From Condylostoma magnum (taxonomy: Eukaryota; Ciliophora; Heterotrichea; Heterotrichida; Condylostomatidae): a stretch of 60,505 nucleotides of DNA. The stretch lies in the NCBI GenBank assembly GCA_920105805.1, contig CAKKTI010000093.1, positions 1 to 60,505 of the forward strand, written 5' to 3'. The position numbers and the translations under genes were made by a program. Shown piece by piece: positions 44,161-57,238 of this stretch; position 1 is the stretch's first letter; each line of letters opens with the position of its first letter. A model generated the notes under the pieces. It made no database searches. It saw only the letters and a list, made by a program, of their open reading frames with translations, and was not told where the DNA came from.

Positions 44161-44937
44161 ATGGATCAGGTTATAAGTAATTAACACGTAAACTTTGAAG
44201 TTATAGGAAACAATAGTCCTGTTCTTCAAATTGTGCTACTCCCTAATTAGAGAATTAATATCTTTCAAGAATACCTTATTTATTCTTCAACTAACATCAA
44301 AACCTTCCAATTCCCTAAAACATTCAGGTAAAAATTCTCCCGTTGATGCCAACCTAAAAGCGTACTTTCCTATCAATAAGTAAAAAACGGCTCTAAAGAA
44401 ATAGCATACATAGGTTTATCTACAGGCTTCATAAGCTAAATCCTATCTATCAATTTATCCTTGTACAAAACTCCCCTTTTAATTCAACATAGCAACCTTA
44501 TAGCCTTTACACAAGACGCATATATAACAAAGCTAAACTATAACAACCGTAATATAGTAAAACCCCCTAAAACCTTTCAAAATCAAGACTGGTGCATAGC
44601 ATCTGGCCAGGGAACGATTTTCCTCTAAACCAAAAGCACTCTAATAGAAAAGCAACTAGGCAACGGAGAAAGCTTTAACGTTATGAGCAGTGCAGTAGTG
44701 GCTCTTTCTGTCTCCGTTCAAAACTAGTACAAAAATCCTTTGTGAAGTTTCGGAGATTATCTATGAAGAAATGGAGTAATGACTGAATTCAAAGGGCCTG
44801 GAACAGTGTATCTATCCACTGGAGCATTTAGAGGAGAAGCTGCTGGAGTGGTTATGATATACAAGCTGCTACAGGAAATACTGAAACTGTTTTTTATAGT
44901 TTTCATGGTTGCATTTTTTGAGGTAATTTTAGCTTAG
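44161..44937 (+). CDS. AIM24-family protein
   Basis: ATG 44161 follows TATAATAAAA. The double-stranded beta-helix AIM24 fold is suggested by HVNFEVIGNNSPVLQIVLLP, repeated beta blocks (KEIAYIGLSTGFISQILSI, SGQGTIFLQTKSTLIEKQLG, AVVALSVSVQ) and GPGTVYLSTG. A C-terminal hydrophobic helix (LLQEILKLFFIVFMVAFFEV) ends at TAG 44935-44937 after LA; 258 residues. Yeast AIM24 is needed for mitochondrial inner-membrane organisation; the present protein may be a membrane-anchored relative. Family assignment moderate. The stop is 5 nt from the convergent gene. Confidence 0.65.
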
Positions 44938-44942
44938 TTAAA

Positions 44943-45545
44943 CTAATTTTCTTCACTTTTGTAAAGATAATGAAAAGTTTTCCGCATATTGTCACCAGCT
45001 TTTAAAAATCCCTGGCTTTGTAGCTGATCTTTAGAGCTGGATCTATTATTATTCGTACTTCCTACTGCATGGCCTTCAGTTTTATAGAAATCTGGAGAGT
45101 GTTCTGGAAATCTGTAAGGCTTGTCGCCAAAAGAAGTGTATGTTAGATAATTGCGCCTTTAACTCATTTCTTGTACCTTTTTACGACGGCCCATTAAGTG
45201 CTTTTGGAAGTCGTATTCAGTTGATTTTCTTTCATTTGGTCTTATTCCGTTGTTTTTTACTATTCTTATGCGTTGGTGCTGGGTATACGGGTTTGGAGTG
45301 AATTAGAGTTAATTGTAGTGCTTTCTTTACCTATATGGATTACTTTCAGTGAATTGTATATAAGGTCGAGGCTTGGGAAGAGATTTTGATACGCATTCTC
45401 TTGGCTTTATAACTTTTATACAAGGCTTTCAGGTTAACTCTGAGGCTGTGGGACCTTAGATTATCTTTTTGCCTTGCCTTAGCTGTTGTTATTCTCCTAT
45501 ATGCATTCCCACGAAGTGGGAATTATAACTTTTTCTTAGATCCAT
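44943..45545 (-). CDS. Hypothetical basic protein
   Basis: ATG 45545 (MDLRKSYNSHFVGMHIGEQQ) gives 200 residues to TAG 44943-44945. Rich in Arg, Lys, Pro and Tyr with short motifs (PRPYIQFTESNPYRQ, EYDFQKHLMGRRKKVQEM, LTYTSFGDKPYRFPEHSPDF). Likely largely disordered and possibly cytoskeletal or axonemal (microtubule inner-protein-like composition), but this is speculation. It lies 38 nt downstream of the VPS13 gene on the same strand. Confidence 0.65.
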
Positions 45546-45583
45546 TTTGATCTATTATATTAATGAAGAAACTAATAAAATTA

Positions 45584-48500
45584 CTACTCAACTTTTTCCG
45601 ATTTTCCGTATATAATATTTAACTTTTCAATTGCACTTCGTAATTAATTCGATTTAGCAGCTTAATCCGACCTTGGATTATTAATATGTACTCCTAAGTA
45701 ATGCTCATCAATATTAGTAACACCGATACCTAAATTCTTACATTTCCTCTCATTAACAAACTTCCTCCTAACAATGATTCTAAACGTGGTAGAAAATGCT
45801 TCGTTAGTAATAGGAAACTTGATTGATTATCGACTTATCGGGATAGAAATTCCTAGTGATGTGTTTTCCCGTACAACGAATAACTTGCTGTCACTTATAA
45901 TAAACGCTATTTTCCTCCTTTTGTGATTATACTACTAGTAATACCTCATTTTCTCTAGACTATATCTTTTATCAAAATTAGCAAGAAGTTCCTATGCTTA
46001 AGCTTCAGATTCATTATAAACCCTTAGAATTTTATCCTTGTAAAAGGGTATAGGAGATCTGGCTCTCCTCGTCAAATGTGCCCCGGACTTTTTAGCTACA
46101 AAATGACTAATTCCGGAGGTGGTAGTACTGAGACAGTCAAAAATACCAGCCGGAGGCTTTGTAACAGTTCCTATGACTCCTTATCCAATTCCTTTAACAA
46201 ACCCTAGCATTCCTTATTTTCTAACTCCAATATACGGCTTTTAAAAGATTCCAAAAATACCTCCTATTACCCCGTAACTGATCTGTTTAAACCCTGTCAA
46301 TAAGTTATAATGTAATCCTTTATATCTCTGAGATTTATACACCCTGAGTTTTTGCTGAAATTGATTGTCAAATGATAAAAAGGCGAATCCATTACCAAGA
46401 GAACTAGCCACATTTCCTGTAGATTTAAAAACTCCTGCAATTGTATGCTTAAATAGTCCAACACTTCCCTTAAAAAACAACGGAGCAAAGTTCTTAGGCT
46501 CTGTGAATAATTGCTTAGTAGGTGTGATTATCATTTCCTTAAAACCTGCCTCGATTGAGTCAATTAAAGACGAGGGATTCCCTAGAAGCTGTACTGATCC
46601 TAGGATTTTATACAACTTGCTTTTTAATTATACTTGATAATGCAGCATTATACTTTAAAGGAAATCAGAGGTGGGAATGTACTTGTTTTCTAAGTGGAGA
46701 AGCTTTAGATTTAGATTAGCGGAGTCTATTGATGTTATAGTTAATCCAAAATCAGTTAAAATGTTTAGTAAGCTCTTGGGCCGATCGTTTACCTGGATGA
46801 AGTTTTTGTCTAGTGTAAGGCACAATTTTATATTGTTTATCATTAACTTTTAGACAAATATGATTTTCTCTACTCTCTGATTGTTTAGTAGATTCTCCGA
46901 GAATATATTGCTGGAAAGTTTGTCTAAGTAATGATCAAAGTTTGACTTAGAGATTGATATCAATCCCTCAAGATCTGTACCACTTGTGTTTTAGTTTTGT
47001 ATAAAAGTTTGATCATTTTAGTTACTCCAAAGGCAACTATAGAAATCTAGAATTCTGAAAATGAGATAGTCATCTACTCTAAGTTCTAATGGTTTGACTG
47101 ATAATGCAATTCTTTGATAATACCTAATATCCTTTCTATCTTCCTTTAGTATGACTAAAACAAGTGTATTATTATCTTCTTATCTCTCGGACTTTTTTCT
47201 GTTGTCATCTAGAATATTAGAATCTACAGGTGCTAGAACAACAGGTCAAACAGGATTTAACAGTTAATTATCTACTTTTATAAACAGTATCTAGAGCATA
47301 ATTCCTACCATGTTTTCAGCAAATAAAGTCTACTCAAATCTCAATCCTTGTAAAGAAAACCGTAAGATTTCTATTGGTTCTTAATCAATAAGTGATATTC
47401 CTATATTAGAGATTTCTGCAATAATTCTAGACTGAGAAATCTAATAAGTAGAGGTCTTTTCAGCTTTACATTCACTGTAAAGACAATCATATGAATGCAG
47501 TTTTTACTTCTCCATATCATCCGGCATATAGTTCCTGATAGTCATCACTTAAGTAGCGTTATCTAGACTAACATCTATTACAACTTTTTAATTATTGGAA
47601 GCAGGCTCTGTATCTACCTATTCTTCAATTTTAGCCATTCACTCTCTACAACTCTCTTGATTCAAAGCTCTTAATCTATACTAGTTTTTGCATACTATGA
47701 TTTTAAACTTAAGCACATTTTACTCTTACATAATATTAAAACATTCTAATTCAAGGTCAATTATGCAAACTTTCCTGCCTGAACGAGCTGATATGAGAAG
47801 TAAATTTGATCTATTAAGGAAAGCCTGACATTTCTTTCAATGCTTTATCCACTTCAGTCTTTTAAACAATATTCCCCTATATACATAATCTCTTTTCATT
47901 TATTATATTCAATCTTCGTTACTGAGAATCATTAAAGGAGGATTTGTGTAAATTTTATCGAATTTTAAATGGCTTTTTATCGTATGATTGTTTACCTTTA
48001 CTTATATCAAATATGGCGATGCTTGTTCCTCCCATGCAAATTCTTTACTACTATTTTGGCTTCCAAAGGGCTCCAAAAAGTCTTATTTGGGTGTGTTGCT
48101 AGTATAATAAAGCTTAGCTTGGCAAAATTCAATATAATACTAAGTTTGATTATCAATTCTATATGGTAAAGACTCCTCACATTTTAGAAACTGAACTATT
48201 ATACTTGGTTGCTAATAAGTCACAGTAAGTTTAATTATGCTATACTCCTCAGAATTATAAATTGTTGGAACTCTTATGAAACTCTATCCAACTTTATCAA
48301 TTTAAAAGTACCTGCTTCATTTGCCTTATAAGTAATTCAAGTTTAAGTTTTACCCTATATCTGATTAAATACTATAACAATTTCTCATCAAGTCACGAGT
48401 TTCCAAAAATTTCACTTTTAACACCTTTTTTTATCTGTAATCTCCCCAATAGAAATCATGTCATGAGTTTTTACCTAGTTTTTACTCAGATTCGCTCTAT

Positions 48501-51500
48501 TTCTTTTATTTGACTAGCAACTCATAATCAGTTGAATTTCTCATTATATAATAAGGCCGTATAGTGATTACATTGGATAACTCAAATACACCTGGGCCTT
48601 TTTCAATGCTTACTCCTAAATCCAGTTATTAGTTTTTGCTATATTGAATAATACTCAGCTTCCCGGATGTTCCTGAGCTTGTAAGACTAAAATTATCCGA
48701 TCAATGAGACTCTCGTTTATTATTAGTACTGTCTAGCAAAGCTATGCATATATTCTAGATGTTTCTAGAAGGTGAAAACATTTCAATACCGTTTCATCTA
48801 GAATTAACTTATTGTCTAGATATGAATTTTATTGGCTGATCCGACTCCTAATTAATTTCTTCTTGATTCAACTCCATTTCCTCTTATTAATCACTGGGTT
48901 GCTCCCAAAAGTTTATATTCTACTGAGAATCCTTCTATTTCCCAAATCTGCGGGATAAAGCGTATATCATTGGACGTTTTGTTTTATTGATAATCCAAAA
49001 AGGAGAGTAAAGAGTAATCCTCCAGCAGCCTTGCTCGTTTTTCAGTACTTAAACCCATAAATAAAAGGAATCTTCACCTTCTTTTTTGAATTTCAAGGCA
49101 AAGTGTTTTTGTTCTAGTATTTTAGTCAGTTTTATTTCTAATTGTTATACTTTTATATCCTATGGCTTTATTCATATGTAAATGGAGGGCTTGAAAAACT
49201 TAACACTGTAGCAATGGTATATTTACCCTGGGAGAATTTTTTAGAAAGAATTGTTCTCCTTAAGAATTCCAGATGATTTTATTAAAACCTCGCATCTTAT
49301 TGGTGTACTATTAGTAAAATCTATTATTGATGAAAGTGTTAGATTAAAAAGGGATAGTAAATGCAGCTGTTCATCAAGATCTGGAATATCTTAATTGGGT
49401 TTATATGACTCTCCAATGGAAACTCTATTATTACTTCTGCTTCCAAATGGTTAAATATCAAATTGATTTTCGGTTATTGATTAGTTTTCGGTTAGAGCCA
49501 TATATCCTTAGTTGTTCTATTAGGCTAGTTGCTTTTATTCCTTGCATATTGCTAGTAGTAAGACCTTTTGATCCTGTATATCAGGATGTAGGTTTAAACA
49601 CTCGGATTAGGGTAAAAATATAACTGGTATAAAGCCAAGCTCAATGTTTTTTATATTTTACTTATCATTAATAATTTTTAAGACGTTACTCTTTTAGTAT
49701 ATACCCGTAATAGAAGAAAATACTATATCCTCAATTGAAATTATAGATCTTTAAGCTCTTAAGTCTATTCCTTTTAGTATTTAACCTGTACTAAAACTTT
49801 CTAATAATTTAAGCCTTAATATTCCACCTACTGTATGCTGTATTGGAACACTATAGCCCTCCCAGGGTAAAATTTACTAAAACTCATCATCATTGTCAAA
49901 TTTAACAAATGTACTAGAAGGAATCCCATTTGTTATTGTAATTGAAGATTTTAATGTAATTTACTTTTAAGCATTTCTGGCATTTCATGATATTTCTGTT
50001 ACTAATAAAAAGGCTTCCTCTTATTTCACTTCAGCTATTTATGGATTTTTCTTAATTTTTTCAGTTAAACAGCTACAATTTCAGAAGTTCATCTTCTTTT
50101 ATTGACTATTATACTGAGTTGTATATACAGATGGCAATTATTAAACATCATAAGAAAGTACAGATACCAACGTATCAGGTGTATCGATTACAATTCCTGC
50201 TATAGTGCTTGGATTATCTATTTCATATGAGCAAACATCAATCGACATAAACTTTTTATCAAACAAATTACTGTATATAACATTCAACCTTGGAATTTGC
50301 TTATTAATCTCACTAATGATCTCTTAATCAATTTCATATACGACCTATTCTTTATATAACTCTAATTCAATTGCTTATTATCAATTAGACTATGTAATCT
50401 TTAGATACAAGTCTAAATTAGTTTTATTATAGAAGCAATAAGGTTTGCTACTAACAATTGGCCTTTAAAAATCATTTGAATCACTAAAAAAGTCTTACAT
50501 AAAGGCTAAACTTTCAATCAAACTAGCAGAAATATTTATCTAAATGCCATTTTAATCTTTTACCGTCATAAAAGTTTTATCTTATAGTTAATTAAACCAA
50601 ATTTCAAAAACTGTTGGTTCAATAAAAGGTTCTCAGGCCATAGGCCTTTGATTAAAAGTTTCTACTAAAAATCCTAAGACAGTATTGCAGTCTATAAACT
50701 AAGCAGTTTTATTCTAAGTTAGTCCACATAATAACTCATCTAATGATATTTTAAGAATAGGCTGGAATAAGTTATTTGTGAATGTTAAGGTTAAATTCTG
50801 CACTTATAAGTTGACTGTAGATTTTATTTCATCCTATTATAAAACTTAAATATCCTCTTCACTTACATTACCTTATAAAGATTGGCTCAAACTTCCCTTT
50901 TTGATACATTTCATGAAATTTCTTAGTCAATTAACTGAGCTTTTGGATATCTGAAAGTCTAATTGATTTGAGTCTTAATTGCTATAAAACTTGATATTTA
51001 CGTCTTAGTCACACCATGTGCCTTAAAATACAGGTTTTACATAGCTATAAAGTAGTTCAATTTAAAAAGGAACCACAATTTTATATATTACATCAGCATT
51101 CTATATATTTTGAAGCTTGCTAGAATAAAAGAAGGCTTTTTCAACATCAATTTCTTATTTTACTTCAAAAGATCCTGGTCCTTTATTATAATCATTATGT
51201 CATTCAAAGGAGCTTTAAAAGCTAGAAATCTGTATTATAAGAGCAAAGCTAGCTGGATTTGTGTAAGATTCAAAGAAAACTAATTTCTAATCAAAAAGAT
51301 TCAAAGAGACTCTCATTGATGGAGGATTTGGGTTTTCTATATACTCTACATAATCAGGAATTGTGTTAAAATCAGGATTAGAAGGATTCTGGAAAAACTT
51401 TTGGATCTGTTGTAAAAGATCAAGAACTACTAATAAAATAGAAGAATTCAGAGCAATATCTATTCTTTTATCCCCTGTTTTGTCTAACTCAATACTGACT

Positions 51501-54500
51501 ACTAATTAAGATTCATTTATGTCATTTAATTACAGTTTTAAAGGACTATCTAGACTAAAATATTCTTTATGAGATAGAATGCGGTAATGATCTAGTTATT
51601 AAAGCTTTGAAAACTCTCTGTTGTCGAATATAGTTAAATTAGAAGATCTTATTTTTATTTTCTTGAAGCCATCAGTGAATAATTTTACTTACACTAATAA
51701 ATTATCGAATTTTAATTTAGCTAAATTGTTTAAACTAGTCTCCCTATGCAATCAATCCTACGTGCCACTTTCAATAAGCTATATGAAAGATTCGTTAATG
51801 TTTATATCAACATAAAGCCAAGGATACTTATGTTTAGGGGACACTGATTCTTAAGGCTATAAATTATGATATAACTCAGCAAAATTCTCTTATAGTGTTG
51901 AAATTAAGGAACAGTACTACTAATCTATAAATTGTAGATCAAAGCTATCAAAATCTATGTTAACCGTTATAGGAGGTTAATCAACATCTCTTTAAGTATC
52001 AAATGTATTAATTTATATCTAAAAGTCAATTGTTTACTCCTATACGGTTATCTCTTTGTTACATTAATCAAAAATCTAAAATTACGACACTTCTATAATT
52101 AAATCCTTTGCATCTGAAATTGCTTAAGAAGTTTCATTAGAATAGTCTTCAGATCTGGAAGATTCTCATATAAAGTTACTTGAATTTTCTTTTAAATGTT
52201 TCAAAAAGTAATTTATAGGCATTTAGTTTTTATGTTATATCATAGTACTTTGATTCCTTTTGCTAAAACTATACTGATTAGCTGCTTCAGTGAATAAAAG
52301 CTTACTAATAGCTGAATCTAAAATTTTCGAAAATCTTTTAGCTGAGTTTTACTAGCGTTCATTTTCTTACAACTCAAAATCAAACAGGAATTTTTAGAAA
52401 AATTGAGCTTTTAAATCATATCCAAGCTTCAAGGAATTAAATATACAAGTGAAATACTAATCACTACTGGCTGAATTTCTTGGTATTCTTATTGCTGAAT
52501 TTAAGAATAAGATTTGCAGATCCATTGGAATATTGTTTTAGTCTTGTCCATTTATTAGGTTATCTTAATCTCTGGTTGGAATAAGATTATAATAGAAGTA
52601 ATTATATGCTTCCAGAATTACTCTATTTAAGAAAATTATTTAAATGTTTTGAAACCTAAGCTGTGCAATTGAAGAGTTTCCTATATTTTGTCTATCATCA
52701 CTATATAGTATAAGGCTAAATGTTAACTAGCTAGTATAATTCATATCATGTCTTTATATTAACCTACTATTGCAAACTCCACTACTGGTTAAATCTAATA
52801 ACTAAATTAAACTCATTTACACTCTTAATTGCTGTTTTAATAGATATTGATCCATTACAATCCGAGTTCTTTTAGATACTATCATGTATAAGGGGGCATG
52901 TTAGTGATAGAACATAATAACAGTTTGTTTTGTATTTAAAACAAATTTTGATATAATATTCTAATAATCAGATTATGAAGCTACTTTTAATAATACGATT
53001 TTATTAGTGTCATCGATGAAGCATAGTTATATATCTTCAACTAACGACATTATTTATTCTATTATCAAAGGGTTCCAGCCTAGATAAATATGAGAAATTT
53101 AAAAGTCATAGTTAGTATCGATATTCATATATTGCTAACAGTCTCTATTAACTTTTAGTACTGATACACTAGCAGCTTTTTAATCCTGCTGAGTTTAATT
53201 AGAGTACACTCTGAGTAAAACTTAATTACTAGGACAGGATTATTCAAGAATCGACAGTTCCTAAAGATTCAATACAAATTATTATTAGAAAAACTGTTAT
53301 TCAATATTACAGATTAAATCATTAGAGTAAATCAATAATTATTAATCACCTAGGTTGATGATTCCATTTACAGAATTGATCTTTATAGTAATATTTGTGA
53401 GTATAAAACTTTAAAACCTTACATCTTAAATAGCCCATTTGGTGACGTTATTAGACTATTATACAACTTCATTTTCTCTTTAGAATGCTTTGAGAATATT
53501 AGCTAAGGATTCTATTGAGTTTAGGCTAATGTTCAAGTCAATAAATTGTTCATTTATGAATACTTCATTTGGAAGCTTAAACCCATTTTCTCCATAATTA
53601 TTTTGCTTTTTTATTTAGAGTTTGAATCTAGCAGCTGTAAGTAAGGGTAGTTAAGAAAAACTTCTATATCCACCAAGCCAGTTATTTGATTATCCTATAT
53701 ATAGCATAATACTTTAAAAGTGAGCATTCTGCTTAAATTTTCCTATACTTCCATCATCATTGGAAAAATACATAATCTTGTTTAATTCTAATAGAAGTGC
53801 ATCAGTATTGCTGCTATATTCAACAGGAAGTTTGATCTACAGAGATTTACATTTAAACTTTATCTTACTTACTGCTTTTTATTAGTTAATATATCCAATA
53901 GCTCTGGAAGGTCTAATACACTCAAGAATAGCAATGTCATTATTAAACTTGGATTTTTGTATGAAAGGCTCGAATAGCTGCATGATTTAATCAACACTGT
54001 CTAAAAATTATGAAGAAATGACTATTTAAGTACTCTATAATAAAATCTACGTATTAATCAGTTTATCATTGAAAATATTCTTTGTATTTTTTTCTTATTA
54101 GCTGTCTTCTTTTACCTGCATTTAAATATCTATCGGTTAGTAAATACTTATAATCTTCTTCAAAACAGGTGTATAATTATCATAAAGTCTTAGATCAAAT
54201 AAGAATAAATTCTACGCTGTTATATTGAACTATATTAATGAATCATATTAATAGCTATATTTAAGGAAGAACGGGCTTTTTCATTATCCAGTTCCCTTTA
54301 TGTAAATTTCATCTATTCTTAAGTGCAAAAAGGGATTCACTGAATACTTTTATTCACTAGCTTTTGAAAGATCCCAATTTATATTATGTTTCCCCTATTC
54401 GCATGTTTTTCAATCTAAAAACAGCTTTACTCCAGTCAATTTTAAAGTTAAGCCTTATTGTATCATTATTTAGTACTTTTAAGCGTTATTTATATCACGT

Positions 54501-56026
54501 TTATACTTTAAACCGAATAATAGTTTTAATTTTTTATCATTTAGTTTGTCTTTATCTAATTACTGCAGGCTTTGTCTAAATTACTCAAAATCTAGTTTAT
54601 TGTAAATTTCTTGCCTATATTATATGATTTGATCTACTGTTAAATTATTTTCTAGGTCTTATAGCATGATTTATTCTAAGACATTAGGATTACAATCAGT
54701 TTTAAACATTACTCCTGGTATTATTTCAGTCTATTTTACACTTTCTACCTTTTCCAGAGTATTAATGGGGACTGGATCTCTTCTAATTCCTCCAGTATTT
54801 TATAATCTTTGCTTGACTTGATTCAACTTAAAGCCTTTTTGCAATCTTAGAACATGTTTTTAGTATAATTACTTATAAACATGTTTTCGGATCAGTTGCT
54901 TGCTTATGTTTCACCAGTTTCTATTCTAAATTAACTTTATTACTTTATTTACTATTTATCTAAATCTAGGAAGCATTGATTATTTTTCATATGAGTGAAT
55001 AGGATGTCATGTTATAGCAAAATTGGCAAATTGAACTAATTAATCAACTAGCATATTATTCAGCCTAATTTGTAATGGTGAAATACTAATGTTTATATAA
55101 AACTCAGATTCTTTAGTAAAATCCGAATGAAATTTTAGGTTTTTCATATTTATTTCAATTTTTAAAGATAATTCACTCATTATTTAAGCCTTGTCTATGA
55201 ATATTTGTACATTATTGATTTAGGCTCCTTTGTACTTTGAGCTTATAGCATTTTCCCCCTAGATTTCATTTTTTCATAGCCAATTTTTCAAATAATCCCA
55301 GTAATGTCATCCTTATTACTCATCATCTTACTCAATTATTATCTAGTTATAATTCTTATCAGTCGGGTATATTAAAATACTATCGATATTAATACAAGCC
55401 TTTTCAAACATATTTTATTCGTTTTCATGGCTATCAGTAGTATTAGACTATATAACTATATTTTAAACAGTAATATTAAGACAATTAATAATTCTTTTTA
55501 GTAATCCTTTATTCATATAGTCGATTTGATTGCTTTAATTTATAAACTTTTTAAATTATTCTTGTCTTTGTGCAATAAGAGCTTCAAATTAATCAAGAAT
55601 TTCTTACTTCAGCTAAACCTAATCATCGTTTAAATAATCTAAATTTCTCTTGAAAAATCTCAATTTTGCAGTAGGCCTAAAGATTGTCACATCTATCAAG
55701 CATGGTTGGTTTTATAGTAATTTTTGCCATGGTATTATAATGTTTATTCTTCCTATACTTAACTTTTAGAATACAAAGGGTGTCAATACATAGTTTTGCT
55801 TTTCCTCAGCTTCTTTTTTCCCTTTGGAGTCATGTTATACAACTACAATGTCTTTGTACACTTGTTGCTGTTGAATGTTGAGTCAATGGGTATCAACTTA
55901 AACATTTTCTAGTTAAACATGGCCGTTTAGAATTTCAATTTGGACTTAATCGAGATTAAGATTTGGAATATACTTTGTTATGTATTTTGAGACAAGGTAT
56001 CCTATTAGGTTTCCTAGACTTTTCAT
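45584..56026 (-). CDS. VPS13-type bridge-like lipid transfer protein
   Basis: The longest gene here: ATG 56026 (MKSLGNLIGYLVSKYITKY) to TAG 45584-45586 is 10443 nt, exactly 3481 codons, so one exon reads through. The N-terminus is a chorein domain (LDQVQIEILNGHVQLENVQV, FVFQKLSIGRINIIIPWQKL); the long middle is the expected beta-rich groove; the C-terminus carries the VPS13/ATG2-like signature QLLGNPSSLIDSIEAGFKEM, GSVGLFKHTIAGVF, NVASSLGNGFAFLSFDNQF and GVIGTVTKPPAGIFD followed by a PH-like tail. VPS13 proteins move bulk lipid between membranes at contact sites. I did not check every codon of the middle; a few tiny in-phase introns cannot be excluded. Confidence 0.9.
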
Positions 56027-56563
56027 ATTATAAAATAGGAAATTAAGTGAATATAAGAAGTTTTAGAAGCTGCTGCTTTGACTTATGATTATAAGTTGAA
56101 TTTTGTATATACTTTTAGTTAGTTTCAGTTATAATTTTAGAGCTAGTTTAAATAATATATTTGTTATTTTGTATAGAATAAAGTATTCCATTTTTTAAAG
56201 TAAAGTTATTGTATTTTTATACATTTGAAAAGACATTAAAAAAGGCTTTTAAATAAGTACTCAAAAGTAATAATATTCTAATAAAGGCCAGCTTGTTAGG
56301 ATAAAGAGAAAGCTCCGATACAATTTATAATCTTTAACAGAATGTTCTATTAAAATAGAGTCTTATTTCTATTTATTTGATTAGATCTAACTTAAAATAT
56401 AACAGAATACAATTATATCTGATAATTATTCGTTAAAAATGTATATTTTATTAACAATATAGTTTTAAGTACTATAAAAAGTTAATTAACGATCTAGCAG
56501 CTTTTCCTTCGAAGTTCCATGAATTCATCTTAATTGCATAATACTGACTATATAAAAATTCAC
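56027..56563. other. Intergenic, divergent genes
   Basis: Between the VPS13 start and the next plus-strand gene. Very AT-rich. The VPS13 frame stays open upstream on the minus strand, but its chorein domain begins normally at the chosen ATG (TATAATATG). I see no other supported feature. Confidence 0.4.
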
Positions 56564-57238
56564 ATGAAATAAAACATTAGAGCACTAAATCTAGCAAATA
56601 GCCCTGAGCCTATAGTAAGCAATCGTTCTAGATTATTTCTTAACTAGCGTAAGAAAAACAGATAAAATAAGTAAATAAATAAGGAAAAACTTGGTAAAAA
56701 ATATTTATACTACAAATCTTTTCGAGGCCCAGAAAAGACAAATAGGCCAATTCTTTATAGTTAATCAGGTAGAAGAGGAAGCTAAGCTTTAGAATTAGTC
56801 AGTAATTAATTTCGGAAATCTATGCAATCTAAACATAAAACTATAAGTCCATAAGGAAATAAGCGGAGTTTAACTGCATTTAGATAAAAAAGAAGGTAAA
56901 GATCTATAACACTTAATGCAAACCTGTTATAAGAACTGGAATAATAACTTAAATGTAAAACAAATTAGATAAGTATTGATACAACTAAAATCTAAAACCT
57001 AGAAAGTCAAACAATCTCAGATTATAACAGTTTAATACGGTAAAAACAATCAGATTTATACTTAGATAAACCTTAACAAATTATCTAAATACAGTTTAAC
57101 GGGCAAAGGATGCTTGGGAAATTTAACCCTAGAATCTACGAAACAATATACAAAAATTCCTAGATAATCGATGGATACTTATACAACCCAATAAAGTCCA
57201 GAAAATCAAAAAGTCTAATTAAACTAAATCATAGATAA
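56564..57238 (+). CDS. Basic hypothetical protein
   Basis: ATG 56564 (MKQNIRALNLANSPEPIVSN) gives 224 residues to TAA 57236-57238, no TGA in frame. Strongly basic and polar (RKKNRQNKQINKEKLGKKYL, QGNKRSLTAFRQKRRQRS), with one possibly folded part at the end (FNGQRMLGKFNPRIYETIYK). No family recognised; disordered. Its last 15 nt overlap the 3' end of the convergent channel gene, unless one of the two ends earlier. Confidence 0.55.

Noticed and set aside
46365-46853. Plus-strand ORFs of 60-90 codons
   Set aside because: They lie opposite the VPS13 C-terminal domain, whose conserved motifs set the minus frame.
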